Source of the DNA: Xanthomonas rydalmerensis
GTDB taxonomy: Bacteria > Pseudomonadota > Gammaproteobacteria > Xanthomonadales > Xanthomonadaceae
DNA: 64,000 nucleotides
Direction of reading: 5' to 3'
NCBI RefSeq assembly: GCF_033170385.1
Contig: NZ_CP126170.1
Coordinates: 2,504,001-2,568,000 of the forward strand
A program made the position numbers and the translations under genes. Each line of letters begins with the position of its first letter. Position 1 is the first letter of the stretch. Positions 8,901-18,931 of the stretch are shown in pieces. The notes under the pieces were generated by a model. The model did no database searches, was not told the DNA's origin, and saw nothing but the letters and a program-made list of their open reading frames with translations.

Positions 8901-9229
8901 CCGTGCTCGGTCTGTGCCTGGCCTTCTCCGGCTTCGTCGCGCTGTGCCTGGGCATGGAGAAGCACCAGCTCGAGCTGTACGGCGCACGCCGCGCCACGCC
9001 GCCGCGCCTGCGGCGACTGCAGGCCGCCGGCTGGTTGCTGCTGAGCGCGGCATTCGCCAGCTGCGTTGCAGCGCGCGGCTGGGACATCGGCCCGGTGCTG
9101 TGGGTGGGCTCGCTCAGCGCCAGCGCGGCGCTGCTGACCCTGGGCCTGCTGCCGTACCGGCCGCGGCTGATCGTGCCGCTGGCGTTGCTGGCGCCGCCGC
9201 TGGGCGTGGGCGCCGCCCTGCTGGGCTAG
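8897..9229 (+). CDS. DUF3325 family membrane protein
   Basis: 110 residues, about four hydrophobic helices. The pattern near the start (LGMEKHQLELYG) and its place as third gene after DUF3649 and PepSY genes fit DUF3325. Function unknown; probably works with its two neighbours at the inner membrane. It ends 14 bases before the convergent crcB. Confidence 0.78.
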   Translation: MTVLGLCLAFSGFVALCLGMEKHQLELYGARRATPPRLRRLQAAGWLLLSAAFASCVAARGWDIGPVLWVGSLSASAALLTLGLLPYRPRLIVPLALLAPPLGVGAALLG

Positions 9230-9243
9230 AGACCCACGTTCGC

Positions 9244-9663
9244 TCAGCGGCCGGCAGTCGCCGTCGGCGGCCGTAGTTCCGCGGCGGTGCGCGCGCCGGC
9301 GAACACCAGCACCAGCCCCGCCGCCAGGGTGATCGCCAGGTACAGCGGCACCATGCCGAGGCGGCCGTTGCGCACGAACACCATGCTTTCCATCATCAGC
9401 GAGGAGAACGTGGTCAGCCCGCCGACCAGGCCCACGATCAGCAGCGCCCGCCAGTACGGCGCGCTGGCGCCGCGGCCTTCGATCCACACCAGCAGGAAGC
9501 CGCCGACGAAGGCGCCGGCCAGGTTCACCGCCAGCGTGCCCCACGGGAAGCCGGCGCCGTAGCGCTGCAGCAGCGCACTGCCCACCGCGAAGCGCAGCCC
9601 GGAGCCGACCGCGCCGCCGGCCATCGCCAGCAGTAGTTGTTGCCACCACAGGGTCAGGTTCAT
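9244..9663 (-). CDS. crcB: Fluoride channel/exporter CrcB (Fluc)
   Basis: 139 residues with four membrane helices. Fluc signatures are present: [13 protein letters not shown] in helix 1, [14 protein letters not shown] in helix 2 (with the pore Asn) and [11 protein letters not shown] in helix 3 (the TTFSS sodium-site/Phe-box region). It forms a dual-topology dimer that lets fluoride out of the cytoplasm. The ATG at 9663 is preceded by GGAGGC. It is downstream of rarA on the same strand and is preceded by a fluoride riboswitch at about 9779-9838, which gives direct support for function and regulation. Confidence 0.97.
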   Translation of the reverse strand: MNLTLWWQQLLLAMAGGAVGSGLRFAVGSALLQRYGAGFPWGTLAVNLAGAFVGGFLLVWIEGRGASAPYWRALLIVGLVGGLTTFSSLMMESMVFVRNGRLGMVPLYLAITLAAGLVLVFAGARTAAELRPPTATAGR

Positions 9664-9778
9664 GCGCGCCTCCGCGAGACGAACGCCGGAGCGGCAGCAG
9701 AAATACGAGAAGGAACGGGCATCGGATTCTCCACAAGGACGATGCCGGGGCGCGAGCCTGCCACCCCGGCGGGGGTTG

Positions 9779-9838
9779 GGCAGGCATCATCAGCGCGCAG
9801 TGCTGCGGGCGGTTCGAGGAGGAATGCCATCTCCTGTG
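9779..9838 (-). promoter_or_regulatory. Fluoride riboswitch (crcB motif)
   Basis: Read on the reverse strand, this lies between the rarA stop and crcB. It carries the crcB-motif core: stem 1 GGAG/CTCC enclosing ATGGCATTC, then AACCGCC, a CGCAG/CTGCG stem, and GCTGATGATGCC. The loop GGCAT can pair with downstream ATGCC to make the diagnostic pseudoknot. A rival hairpin follows: GCCTGCC at the aptamer 3' edge can pair with GGCAGGC (forward positions 9756-9762), so fluoride binding and this hairpin are probably exclusive. No U-tract follows, so control may be through Rho or translation. Confidence 0.93.
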
Positions 9839-9844
9839 CGCCGA

Positions 9845-11218
9845 TTATGAAGCCGATCGACCGGCCTTGTCAGCCCGCGCCTGCTCGCGCGCGGCGCGCA
9901 GGCGGTCGAGCTTGTCCTTGAGCTTGATCTCCAGGCCGCGCTCCACCGGGCGGTAGTACACGCGCTCGCCCATCGCATCGGGAAAGCCGGTCTGGTCCAG
10001 GGCGATGCCGCCTTCGGCGTCGTGGTCGTACTGGTAGTCGGCGCCGTAGCCCAGGGTCTTCATCAGCTTGGTCGGCGCATTGCGCAGGTGCAGCGGCACC
10101 TCCTGGGTGCCGGTCTCGCGCACTTCGGCCTTGGCCTGGTTGAACGCGGCATAGCCGGCGTTGGACTTGGCGGTGCTGGCCAGGTACAGCACCAGTTGCG
10201 CGAAGGCCAGTTCGCCTTCGGGGCTGCCCAGGCGCTCGTAGATGTCCCAGGCTTCCAGCGCCATCGACTGCGCGCGCGGGTCAGCCAGGCCGATGTCCTC
10301 GATCGCCATGCGGGTCAGCCGCCGCGCCAGGTAGGACGGGTCGCAGCCGCCATCGAGCATGCGCGTGAGCCAGTACAGCGCCGCGTCCGGATTGGAACTG
10401 CGCACCGACTTGTGCAGCGCCGAGATCTGGTCGTAGAACTGCTCGCCGCCCTTGTCGAAGCGGCGCGTGCGGTCGGCCAGCACCTGCTGCAGGGTCTGCG
10501 CGGTGATCTCGCCGCCCTCGTCCTGGGCCAGTTCGGCGGCGATCTCCAGCAGGGTCAGCGCGCGCCGCACGTCGCCATCGGCGGCGCCGGCGATCTCCAG
10601 CAGCGCCGCATCGGAGACCTGCAACTGCTCGGCGCCGAGCCCGCGCTCGGGATCGTGCAACGCCCGCTGCAGCGCCTCGGCGATGTCCTGTGGCGACACC
10701 GGCTCCAGCACGTGCACGCGGCAGCGCGACAGCAGCGCCGAATTCAGTTCGAACGAGGGATTTTCGGTGGTGGCGCCGACGAACAGGATGGTGCCGCGCT
10801 CGATGTGCGGCAGGAACGCATCCTGCTGCGCCTTGTTGAAGCGGTGCACCTCGTCGACGAACAGCACGGTGCGGCGGCCGTCGGCGAAGCGTTGCGCGGC
10901 CTCGGCCAGCACCAGGCGCACTTCCGGCAGGCCGGACAGCACCGCCGAGATCGCCTTGAACTCGGCTTCGGCGTACTGCGCCAACAGCAGCGCCAGCGTG
11001 GTCTTGCCGCAGCCGGGCGGCCCCCACAGGATCATCGAGTGCACGCGGCCGGACGCGACCGCGCGGCGCAGCGCACTGGTGGGTGCCAGCAGGCGCTTCT
11101 GCCCGACCATCTCGTCGAGCGTGCGCGGGCGCATGCGCTCGGCCAGCGGGCGCATGGCCTCGCGGTCGACGCTCAGCAGGTCGGGCGTATCGGAAGCGAA
11201 GGGTCTGCGTTTGGCCAT
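9845..11218 (-). CDS. rarA: Replication-associated recombination protein RarA (MgsA)
   Basis: AAA+ ATPase of the clamp-loader-like RarA/WRNIP1 family, 457 residues, acting at stalled replication forks. Walker A is GPPGCGKTT (residues 66-74), Walker B is FVDEVHRF (about 120-127), and sensor 1 is GATTENPSFELNSALLSRCRV. The C-terminal tetramerisation domain includes the conserved DGGCDPSYLARRL and YKPVE-like region near residue 430. It sits downstream of lolA, as in many gammaproteobacteria, but a forward gene (dmeF) lies between them. crcB follows after the riboswitch. Confidence 0.96.
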   Translation of the reverse strand: MAKRRPFASDTPDLLSVDREAMRPLAERMRPRTLDEMVGQKRLLAPTSALRRAVASGRVHSMILWGPPGCGKTTLALLLAQYAEAEFKAISAVLSGLPEVRLVLAEAAQRFADGRRTVLFVDEVHRFNKAQQDAFLPHIERGTILFVGATTENPSFELNSALLSRCRVHVLEPVSPQDIAEALQRALHDPERGLGAEQLQVSDAALLEIAGAADGDVRRALTLLEIAAELAQDEGGEITAQTLQQVLADRTRRFDKGGEQFYDQISALHKSVRSSNPDAALYWLTRMLDGGCDPSYLARRLTRMAIEDIGLADPRAQSMALEAWDIYERLGSPEGELAFAQLVLYLASTAKSNAGYAAFNQAKAEVRETGTQEVPLHLRNAPTKLMKTLGYGADYQYDHDAEGGIALDQTGFPDAMGERVYYRPVERGLEIKLKDKLDRLRAAREQARADKAGRSAS

Positions 11219-11357
11219 GCGCCCATTCTATCGCCGCGGCCCGTGCACGCCGTGCGGCCTGCATGCGCCCTGCCCGCGGCCCGCTCGCTGCAAGCCCGCG
11301 CGGCACCGACGCCAGCGCTAGAATCGCGGCGCCTCCCCTGCCCGGCCGCCCCCCGCC

Positions 11358-12443
11358 ATGAGCCACCACGACACCCTGGACGCGTTCACCCATCAGCACG
11401 ACTTCCTCGGCACGCGCCACGAGCGCAACGCGCGCCGCACCTGGGCGGTGGTAGCGCTGACCGCCGCGATGATGATCGTGGAGATCGTCGCCGGCTGGTG
11501 GACCGGCTCGATGGCGCTGCTGGCCGACGGCCTGCACATGGCCACCCACGCCGGCGCGCTGTCGCTGGCCGGCTTCGCCTACTGGTTCGCGCGGCGGCAC
11601 CGGCACAACCCGCGCTTCACCTTCGGCACCGGCAAGGTCGGCGACCTGGCCGGCTTCTCGAGCGCGCTGATCCTGGCGCTGATCGCCCTGGGCATCGGCG
11701 TGGAGTCGGCACTGCGCCTGGCGCAGCCGGTGCACATCGCCTATGACAAAGCGCTGTGGATCGCGGCGCTGGGCCTGCTGGTGAACCTGCTCAGTGCCTG
11801 GATGTTGGGTGCCGACCACCACCACGATCACGGGCATGGCCACGGCCACGCACACGCCCACGCCGCGCATCGGCATGACGACCATGCGCACGCGCACCAC
11901 GATGGGCATGACCACGATCATGCCCATGGTCACGACCATCCCCACCCTCACGATCACCACGGGCATGCGCACGCCCACGCCGCGCCCGCACAGGCCGTCG
12001 GCCACGACCGGCACGCCCACGCCGACCACAATCTGCGCTCGGCCTACATGCATGTGCTGGCCGACGCGCTGACCTCGGTGATGGCGATCGTTGCCCTGCT
12101 GCTGGCCAAGTACCTGGGCTGGACCTGGACCGATGCGCTGATGGGCATCGTCGGCGCCATCGTCATCGCACGTTGGTCGCTGGCGCTGCTGCGCGACACC
12201 GGTGCGGTGCTGCTCGACGCCTCGGCGCCGACGGCGCTGCAGGCGCAGATCCGCGACCGCCTGCAGCAGGACGACGAGCGCATCGCCGACCTGCACGTGT
12301 GGCGGGTCGGCCCCGGCCAGCACGCGGCGATCGTGTCGCTGGTGACGCACCGGCCGCGGCCGGCGGCGTTCTACCACGCGCGCCTGCAGGGCGTGGCCAC
12401 GCTGGGCCATGTCAGCATCGAAGTGCAGACCTGCCCCAACTGA
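11358..12443 (+). CDS. dmeF: Cation diffusion facilitator DmeF-type metal efflux protein
   Basis: CDF transporter of 361 residues exporting divalent metals (Co, Ni, Cd or Zn) from the cytoplasm in exchange for protons. Six membrane helices are expected. The metal-site motifs are seen: LLADGLHMATHAG in helix 2 and YMHVLADALTSV in helix 5. Between helices 4 and 5 (about residues 151-225) is a very His/Asp-rich cytoplasmic loop with dozens of histidines, probably a metal buffer or sensor. A C-terminal CDF domain follows. The His-rich loop and N-terminal HQHDFLG motif point to the DmeF group. It is divergent from rarA and convergent with lolA. Confidence 0.92.
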   Translation: MSHHDTLDAFTHQHDFLGTRHERNARRTWAVVALTAAMMIVEIVAGWWTGSMALLADGLHMATHAGALSLAGFAYWFARRHRHNPRFTFGTGKVGDLAGFSSALILALIALGIGVESALRLAQPVHIAYDKALWIAALGLLVNLLSAWMLGADHHHDHGHGHGHAHAHAAHRHDDHAHAHHDGHDHDHAHGHDHPHPHDHHGHAHAHAAPAQAVGHDRHAHADHNLRSAYMHVLADALTSVMAIVALLLAKYLGWTWTDALMGIVGAIVIARWSLALLRDTGAVLLDASAPTALQAQIRDRLQQDDERIADLHVWRVGPGQHAAIVSLVTHRPRPAAFYHARLQGVATLGHVSIEVQTCPN

Positions 12444-12446
12444 GCG

Positions 12447-12481
12447 AAAAGCCCGCCGCGCACCGACCCGGCGCGCGGCGG
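12447..12481 (-). terminator. Rho-independent terminator after lolA
   Basis: On the reverse strand a GC-rich 9-bp stem (12473-12481 with 12453-12461, loop of 11 bases) is followed by GGGCTTTTC. It lies between the lolA stop and the convergent dmeF stop. It mainly serves lolA; no T-run follows on the forward strand. Confidence 0.65.
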
Positions 12482-12489
12482 CCGTCGGC

Positions 12490-13116
12490 TCAGCGGTCGC
12501 CGACCACGTCCACGTCCTTGTCCGGGACGTAGCGGAAGGTGCCGCTGGCGAAGGCCGGATTGCGCTTCCAGTCGCTGAAGCTGATGTCGGTGCGCTGGCC
12601 GACCGGGTCGACCACTTCCATGCGCGCCAGGCCGTTGCGGTCGAAGCCGAGCTTGGCCATCTGGAAGCTGGCCTCGGTGTCCACCTTCGGCGTCATCGTC
12701 AGCCACTGCAGTCCGTCGCGGGCCACCGCTTCCTCGCTGACGTCGTACTGGCGGTCGAGCCGGCCCGGATCGATCAGCGCGGTCAGCGGGCTGTTCTGTT
12801 CCTCGCTGCCCTGCGCGCGCACCGTGGCCTGCTTCAGGTCCGGGTCGTACACCCAGACCTTGCTGCCATCGGCGACGATCAACTGGGTGTAGGGCTTGCG
12901 GTACTCCCAGCGGAACAGGCGCGGCGCCGACAGCGCGACGCGGCCGCTGGAGCTTTCCTTCAGCGTGCCCTTGCCGTCGTAGACCTTCTGCGCGAACTGG
13001 CCGTCCAGGCCCTTCAGCCCGCGGGTAAAGGCGGTGAGGTCCTCGCGGGCGCCGGCGAAGGCGGAGCCGGCCAGCAGCGCGGTGGCGAGGACGGTGTAGC
13101 GGAGTGTGCGAAGCAT
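12490..13116 (-). CDS. lolA: Outer-membrane lipoprotein carrier LolA
   Basis: 208-residue periplasmic chaperone that takes lipoproteins from LolCDE to LolB. A signal peptide (about residues 1-21, ending FAGA) precedes the half-barrel fold. Family motifs are present: GQFAQKVYDGKG, SGRVALSAPRLFRWEYRKPY, VWVYDPDLKQ and the C-terminal FSDWKRNPAFASGTFRYVPDKDVDVVGD split region. The ATG at 13116 gives the standard signal peptide; the much longer upstream open frame runs antisense-like through the next gene and was not used. It follows the transglutaminase-like gene after 86 bases. Confidence 0.96.
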   Translation of the reverse strand: MLRTLRYTVLATALLAGSAFAGAREDLTAFTRGLKGLDGQFAQKVYDGKGTLKESSSGRVALSAPRLFRWEYRKPYTQLIVADGSKVWVYDPDLKQATVRAQGSEEQNSPLTALIDPGRLDRQYDVSEEAVARDGLQWLTMTPKVDTEASFQMAKLGFDRNGLARMEVVDPVGQRTDISFSDWKRNPAFASGTFRYVPDKDVDVVGDR

Positions 13117-13202
13117 GCGGATGGATTTCCGGATGGAGTGTGGGAAGTGTGACGCGACGCGCCTGAATAGGCGATCAGAGGGCGCGGCCGGCCGCGCCAG
13201 GG

Positions 13203-15203
13203 CTACGGCCCCGTCTGCATCCGGCTCAGGTCGCCGTACAGGATCTGCCCGCGGAAGCCGCGACGCACCTGCTGGTACAACTCGCGGAACGCAGCGTAAT
13301 CCTGCGGCTGGCACAGCGCCGCCGGGCCATGGATCGCACGCCGGTGCAGCGTATGCGTGGCAGTCACGGTCTGCCCGTCGCGCACCCAGGTGGCGGCGTA
13401 CTCGCCGGCGGCGTTGCGGAAATGGGTGTCGGCCGGGATCGCGATGATCGGCACGCTGTCCGGGAAGGTTAGCCGGTAGGTCTCGCTGCGGGCGTTGTCG
13501 TTGCAGTAGAACGGGGTCAGATTGCGCTCGGCCGAAGCCGTGCTGTAGACCCCGCGCACCGAGTCGGCGCCGGGCATCAGCGGCAGGCTCATGCCGCCGA
13601 CCACGCCGAAGTCGACGTAGTCGTGGGCGCGGAAGCGGTAGGCGTAACCGAAGGGCCGGGTCAGATCCTGCGGCGTGCCCTGCAGCAGCAGCTCGCCGCT
13701 GCCGTCGAAGCCGGAGGCGGCGACGATCGACTCCTCGATGCGGGTGCGGTTCTGCGCGTTGAGCTGCACGAACATCGTGCGCAGGCCGACCTCGCCGACG
13801 TCGCCGCTGTCCAGGCGGGTGATGCCGCTCAGGCTGCCATCGGCGGCGAAGCGGTAGTCGGTCTCGACCAGGTAGCGATTGACCTTGGCATCGTCCGGCG
13901 GCGTGCGCGCCACGGTGCCGTCGGCGGTGTGCAGCACCGGCGCGCCCAGGTCGCCGGCCGGCAACTGGCCGAAGCGCGCGTACGGGCTGGTCGAATCCAC
14001 GTACAGCTTGAACTCGGGCAGATAGGTGATGGCATGGTTGAAGCGGCCCAGCACCGGCACCTCGGGCAGGGTCGGCCCGCCCTGCGCGCCGATCAGCACC
14101 GGCGTGCTGGCGATGCCCTTGGCCGCCAGCAGCGCCTCCAGCACCACGGTGTGGTCCTTGCAGTCGCCGTAGTGGTTGTCGAGGATGCTGTCGGCGCTGT
14201 TCGGCTGCAGCCCGCCATTGCCCAGGTACACCGCCACGTAGCGGATGTTGCGCGCCACCCAGTCGTACAGTGCCGCGGCCTGCGCGCGGCGGTCGCTGAT
14301 GCCGGCGGTGATCTGCTCGGCGCGTGCGCGCACCTTCGGGGTGACCTGCGCGGCGGCGGCGCTGCTGTGCTGGTAGGCCTGGGCCATCTGTGCCCAGCGG
14401 CGGAAACTGCTGGCCATGATGATCGGGCTGAATTCCCAGGTCGCCGCCGTCCAGTTCTGGCTCTTCATGGGCTCGCGGCGGCTGTAGCGCCATTCCCAGC
14501 GCGCCTGCTCGCCGTCGATCTGCGGCGTGTTGCTGCCCTGCACGCCGCGCGTGTACAGGTGCATCTGCAGCCGCCGCGGCGCCACCAGCGTCACCGTGGC
14601 GTCGTCGTACTGGGAGAACACGCTGAAGGTTTCCCACAGGCTGAAATAGCCGGGGAAGTACGGCACGTTCTGGGTGCGGCGCACCCGGTACACCAGGCGC
14701 GCGCCGGGCATCAGGTTGGGGAACACCACCACCTTGACCTTGCGGTCGGCGTACATCGCCGCCGCCGCGCTGGAATAGCTCTCCTGGGTGTAGATCTTGT
14801 CGGCCGGCACGTCGTGGCGCAGCCCGTCCGGGGTCAGGGTGTAGGCAGCCAGCACCTCCAGGGTCTCCAGCTTCTCGCTGTAGCCCAGCCGCACCTGGCT
14901 GAACTGGTCGACGCCGGCCTTGGTCTTGAGCAGCAGTTCGTACTCGTCGGTCTCGACGCTGGTGGCGTCTTCGCGCACCTCGTAGTCGGCGCGGTAGCGC
15001 ACGTAGCTGTAGTTGTTGCTGACCACCGGTGCGGCCGCCGCGCCCGCCGCCTGATCGGCATCAGGATGTGCGGCCGGCGCCGGTTGCGCGGCGGTGGCGC
15101 CGGCCAGCGCCAGCAGCGCCGCTCCGAACAGCCAGCGCGCGGCGCGCAGCGGCGCCAGTCCACTCAGGCGCAGGCCATGGCCGGCGAAGGGCGCGGCGTG
15201 CAT
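13203..15203 (-). CDS. DUF3857 / transglutaminase-like secreted protein
   Basis: 666 residues. A signal peptide (about residues 20-44) is followed by a DUF3857 domain and then a transglutaminase-like domain. The papain-type triad is complete: Cys348 in YGDCKDHTVVLEALL, a His in FNHAITYL about 45 residues later and an Asp in YVDSTSPYA. A beta-rich C-terminal region (DUF2140/3858-like) follows. It is probably a periplasmic protease, amidase or cross-linking enzyme; the substrate is unknown. It starts within the ftsK stop (ATGA overlap), so it is coupled to ftsK, and it is inserted between ftsK and lolA, which are usually adjacent. Confidence 0.85.
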   Translation of the reverse strand: MHAAPFAGHGLRLSGLAPLRAARWLFGAALLALAGATAAQPAPAAHPDADQAAGAAAAPVVSNNYSYVRYRADYEVREDATSVETDEYELLLKTKAGVDQFSQVRLGYSEKLETLEVLAAYTLTPDGLRHDVPADKIYTQESYSSAAAAMYADRKVKVVVFPNLMPGARLVYRVRRTQNVPYFPGYFSLWETFSVFSQYDDATVTLVAPRRLQMHLYTRGVQGSNTPQIDGEQARWEWRYSRREPMKSQNWTAATWEFSPIIMASSFRRWAQMAQAYQHSSAAAAQVTPKVRARAEQITAGISDRRAQAAALYDWVARNIRYVAVYLGNGGLQPNSADSILDNHYGDCKDHTVVLEALLAAKGIASTPVLIGAQGGPTLPEVPVLGRFNHAITYLPEFKLYVDSTSPYARFGQLPAGDLGAPVLHTADGTVARTPPDDAKVNRYLVETDYRFAADGSLSGITRLDSGDVGEVGLRTMFVQLNAQNRTRIEESIVAASGFDGSGELLLQGTPQDLTRPFGYAYRFRAHDYVDFGVVGGMSLPLMPGADSVRGVYSTASAERNLTPFYCNDNARSETYRLTFPDSVPIIAIPADTHFRNAAGEYAATWVRDGQTVTATHTLHRRAIHGPAALCQPQDYAAFRELYQQVRRGFRGQILYGDLSRMQTGP

Positions 15204-17560
15204 CACTTCGGTGGCGGCGGCGCCAGCACGCTGCGGTCGCCGTTGTGTTCGGGCGGGCTGACCACGCCGGCGGCTTCCATCGCCTCGATCAGCCGCGCGG
15301 CGCGGTTGTAGCCGATCTTCAGCCGCCGCTGCACGCCGGAGATGGAGGCACGGCGGGTCTCGGTGACGATGCGCAGGGCCTCGTCGTACAGCGGGTCGGA
15401 CTCGTCGCCGCCACCGCCGCCGGCTTCGGGCAGGCCGGTGGCGCCGATCACGGTGCCGTCGCCCATGGTCTGCACCTCGTCGAGCACGCCCTCGATGTAG
15501 TCGGCCGGGCCGCTGGCCTTGAGATGCTCGACCACCCGGTGCACTTCCTCGTCGCTGACGAAGGCGCCGTGCACGCGATCCGGCATCGCCGTGCCCGGCG
15601 GCAGGTACAGCATGTCGCCGTGGCCGAGCAGGGTCTCGGCGCCGGACTGGTCGAGGATGGTGCGCGAGTCGATCTTGGAGCTGACCTGGAAGGCGATGCG
15701 GGTCGGGATGTTGGCCTTGATCAGGCCGGTGATCACGTCCACCGAGGGCCGCTGGGTGGCCAGGATCAGGTGGATGCCGGCAGCGCGGGCCTTCTGCGCC
15801 AGCCGCGCGATCAGCTCTTCGACCTTCTTGCCGACGATCATCATCATGTCGGCGAATTCGTCGATGAAGATGACGATGAACGGCAGCGTGTCCAGCGGCC
15901 GCGGCGCCTCGGCCAGGTCCGGGTTGGGCTTGAACAGCGGGTCCATCAACGGCTGCCCGGCGTCCTGCGCGTCCTTGACCTTCTTGTTGAAGCCGGCCAG
16001 GTTGCGCACACCGACCGCGCTCATCAGCTTGTAACGGCGCTCCATCTCCGCCACGCACCAGCGCAGGCCGTTGGCGGCCTCCTTCATGTCGGTGACCACC
16101 GGCGCCAGCAGGTGCGGGATGCCCTGGTAGACGCTCAGTTCGAGCATCTTCGGGTCGATCATCAGCATCCGCAGGTCCTTGGCCGAGGCCTTGTACAGCA
16201 GGCTCAGCACCATCGCGTTGACCGCCACCGACTTGCCCGAGCCGGTGGTACCGGCGACCAGCAAATGCGGCATGCGCGCCAGGTCGGCCACGGTCGGGCG
16301 GCCGGCGATGTCCTTGCCCAGCGCCAGGGTCAGCGGGCTGGTCGACTTGTCGTATTCCTTGGAGCGCAGCAGCTCGCTGAGATAGATCATCTCGCGGCTG
16401 ACGTTGGGGATCTCCAGGCCGATCACCGACTTGCCCGGGATCACGTCGACCACGCGCACCGACTTCACCGACAGGCCGCGGGCGATGTCCTTGTCCAGCG
16501 AACTGATCTGGCTGACCTTGATGCCCGGCGCCGGCTCGATCTCGAAGCGGGTGATCACCGGGCCGGGATAGGCGCCGACCACCTGCGCCTCGATGCGGAA
16601 GTCCTTGAGCTTGAACTCGATCTGCCGCGACAGGGTTTCCAGGGTCTCCTCGGAATAGCCCTTGGCCTGTGGCTTGGGGTCGTCCAGCAAGGCCAGCGGC
16701 GGCACCCCGGACGGGTCGCTGCCGGTGCCGTGGAATAGCGGGATCTGCTGCTCGCGCTTGGCGCGCTCGCTCTTCTCCACCACCGGCGCCGGCGGCGGCT
16801 CGATCTTGACCGGCTCGCGCTTGGCGCGCTGCACGGCATCGACCTTGCGCACTTCCTCGCGTTCCTCGCGCATGGCGCGGGTCTGCTGCCATTCGTTGGC
16901 CTGCTGGCTGCCGCGGCGGGCCAGCGCCGGCAGCGTCATCACCGCCTTGCCGATGCGCTCCATTACCGCGAACCAGGACAGCCCGGTGGCCAGGGTCACC
17001 GACACCAGCAGCAGCACCAGCACGAACAGGTTGGCGCCGAGCGCGCCGAACCCGGCGCCGAGCGAGTTGCCAACCAGCTTGCCGAGGATGCCGCCGGCCC
17101 CGGCCACGTCGCCGGCGAACAGGCGCAGGTGCAGCAGCCCGGTGGCGGCGATCAGGAAACCGACGATGCCGACCAGGCGCAGCGCCGGCCCCAGGTCGGC
17201 CTCGCCATCGCCATCGCTGTCCATGCCGAACAGCGCGATCCAGGAGATCGCGCCGATCACCACCGGCAGCAGGAAGGCCACGTAGCCGAACAGTTGCAGC
17301 AGCACGTCGGCGATCCAGGCGCCGAACTTGCCGCCCATGTTGTGCACCGGTGCGACCACGCTGCCGGTATGCGACCAGCCCGGATCGGTCGCCGAGTACG
17401 TGGCCAGGCTGGCCAGCAGGTACAGCAGCAACGGCGCGATCGCGATCAGCGCCAGATCGCGCCACAGCTTCTGCCGGCGAGGGTTGGGCGCGGCGCCCTG
17501 CTTGCGTGCCGCCGCATTGGCGCCCTGGGATTTGCCGCGTTCCGGAACCTGCTTCGCCAC
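15203..17560 (-). CDS. ftsK: DNA translocase FtsK
   Basis: 785 residues. Four or five N-terminal membrane helices (about residues 37-200), a short linker, then the RecA-like motor domain: Walker A GTTGSGKS near residues 434-441, Walker [14 protein letters not shown], and a C-terminal winged-helix gamma domain that reads KOPS. It couples chromosome-dimer resolution (XerCD at dif) to septation. The linker is short compared with E. coli FtsK (1329 residues), as in many bacteria. The start is GTG at 17560, with no in-frame ATG nearby. It is divergent from trxB and heads the unit with the DUF3857 gene, lolA and rarA. Confidence 0.96.
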   Translation of the reverse strand: MAKQVPERGKSQGANAAARKQGAAPNPRRQKLWRDLALIAIAPLLLYLLASLATYSATDPGWSHTGSVVAPVHNMGGKFGAWIADVLLQLFGYVAFLLPVVIGAISWIALFGMDSDGDGEADLGPALRLVGIVGFLIAATGLLHLRLFAGDVAGAGGILGKLVGNSLGAGFGALGANLFVLVLLLVSVTLATGLSWFAVMERIGKAVMTLPALARRGSQQANEWQQTRAMREEREEVRKVDAVQRAKREPVKIEPPPAPVVEKSERAKREQQIPLFHGTGSDPSGVPPLALLDDPKPQAKGYSEETLETLSRQIEFKLKDFRIEAQVVGAYPGPVITRFEIEPAPGIKVSQISSLDKDIARGLSVKSVRVVDVIPGKSVIGLEIPNVSREMIYLSELLRSKEYDKSTSPLTLALGKDIAGRPTVADLARMPHLLVAGTTGSGKSVAVNAMVLSLLYKASAKDLRMLMIDPKMLELSVYQGIPHLLAPVVTDMKEAANGLRWCVAEMERRYKLMSAVGVRNLAGFNKKVKDAQDAGQPLMDPLFKPNPDLAEAPRPLDTLPFIVIFIDEFADMMMIVGKKVEELIARLAQKARAAGIHLILATQRPSVDVITGLIKANIPTRIAFQVSSKIDSRTILDQSGAETLLGHGDMLYLPPGTAMPDRVHGAFVSDEEVHRVVEHLKASGPADYIEGVLDEVQTMGDGTVIGATGLPEAGGGGGDESDPLYDEALRIVTETRRASISGVQRRLKIGYNRAARLIEAMEAAGVVSPPEHNGDRSVLAPPPPK

Positions 17561-17755
17561 GCTATGACCAGACCTTAGAAATGCATCGTTAGTGATTGAT
17601 AATAAACGACTCGCCCTTGCATTTCAGCAGTCGGTACCTGAATCGTCCGGTCTTTGCGCAGGCCGACGCTGGCAATGCCCGATCGAGGCGGGCAACGACG
17701 TGCGGCGCACGCTGTCTGTCGCGGCGGGCCGCAGCGTTTCCGCCACGCGGCTTGA

Positions 17756-18817
<1,062 letters not shown>

Positions 18818-18931
18818 GTCCGCGCAGGCCCTGAGCTGCCGGCGTCCGGCCGGCAGCGGCCGGGCGCCCGCGCGGGCGGCAGGTGGCACGGGCGGCCGCT
18901 GCGCCGCCCTCTACCGCAAGTCGTTACGGCG

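Noticed and set aside
13203..17465. A 1420-codon open frame covering the transglutaminase-like gene and most of ftsK
   Set aside because: Its upstream two thirds lie in another frame of ftsK and read as low-complexity Arg/Gly/Ala sequence. The true gene begins at the ATG at 15203.
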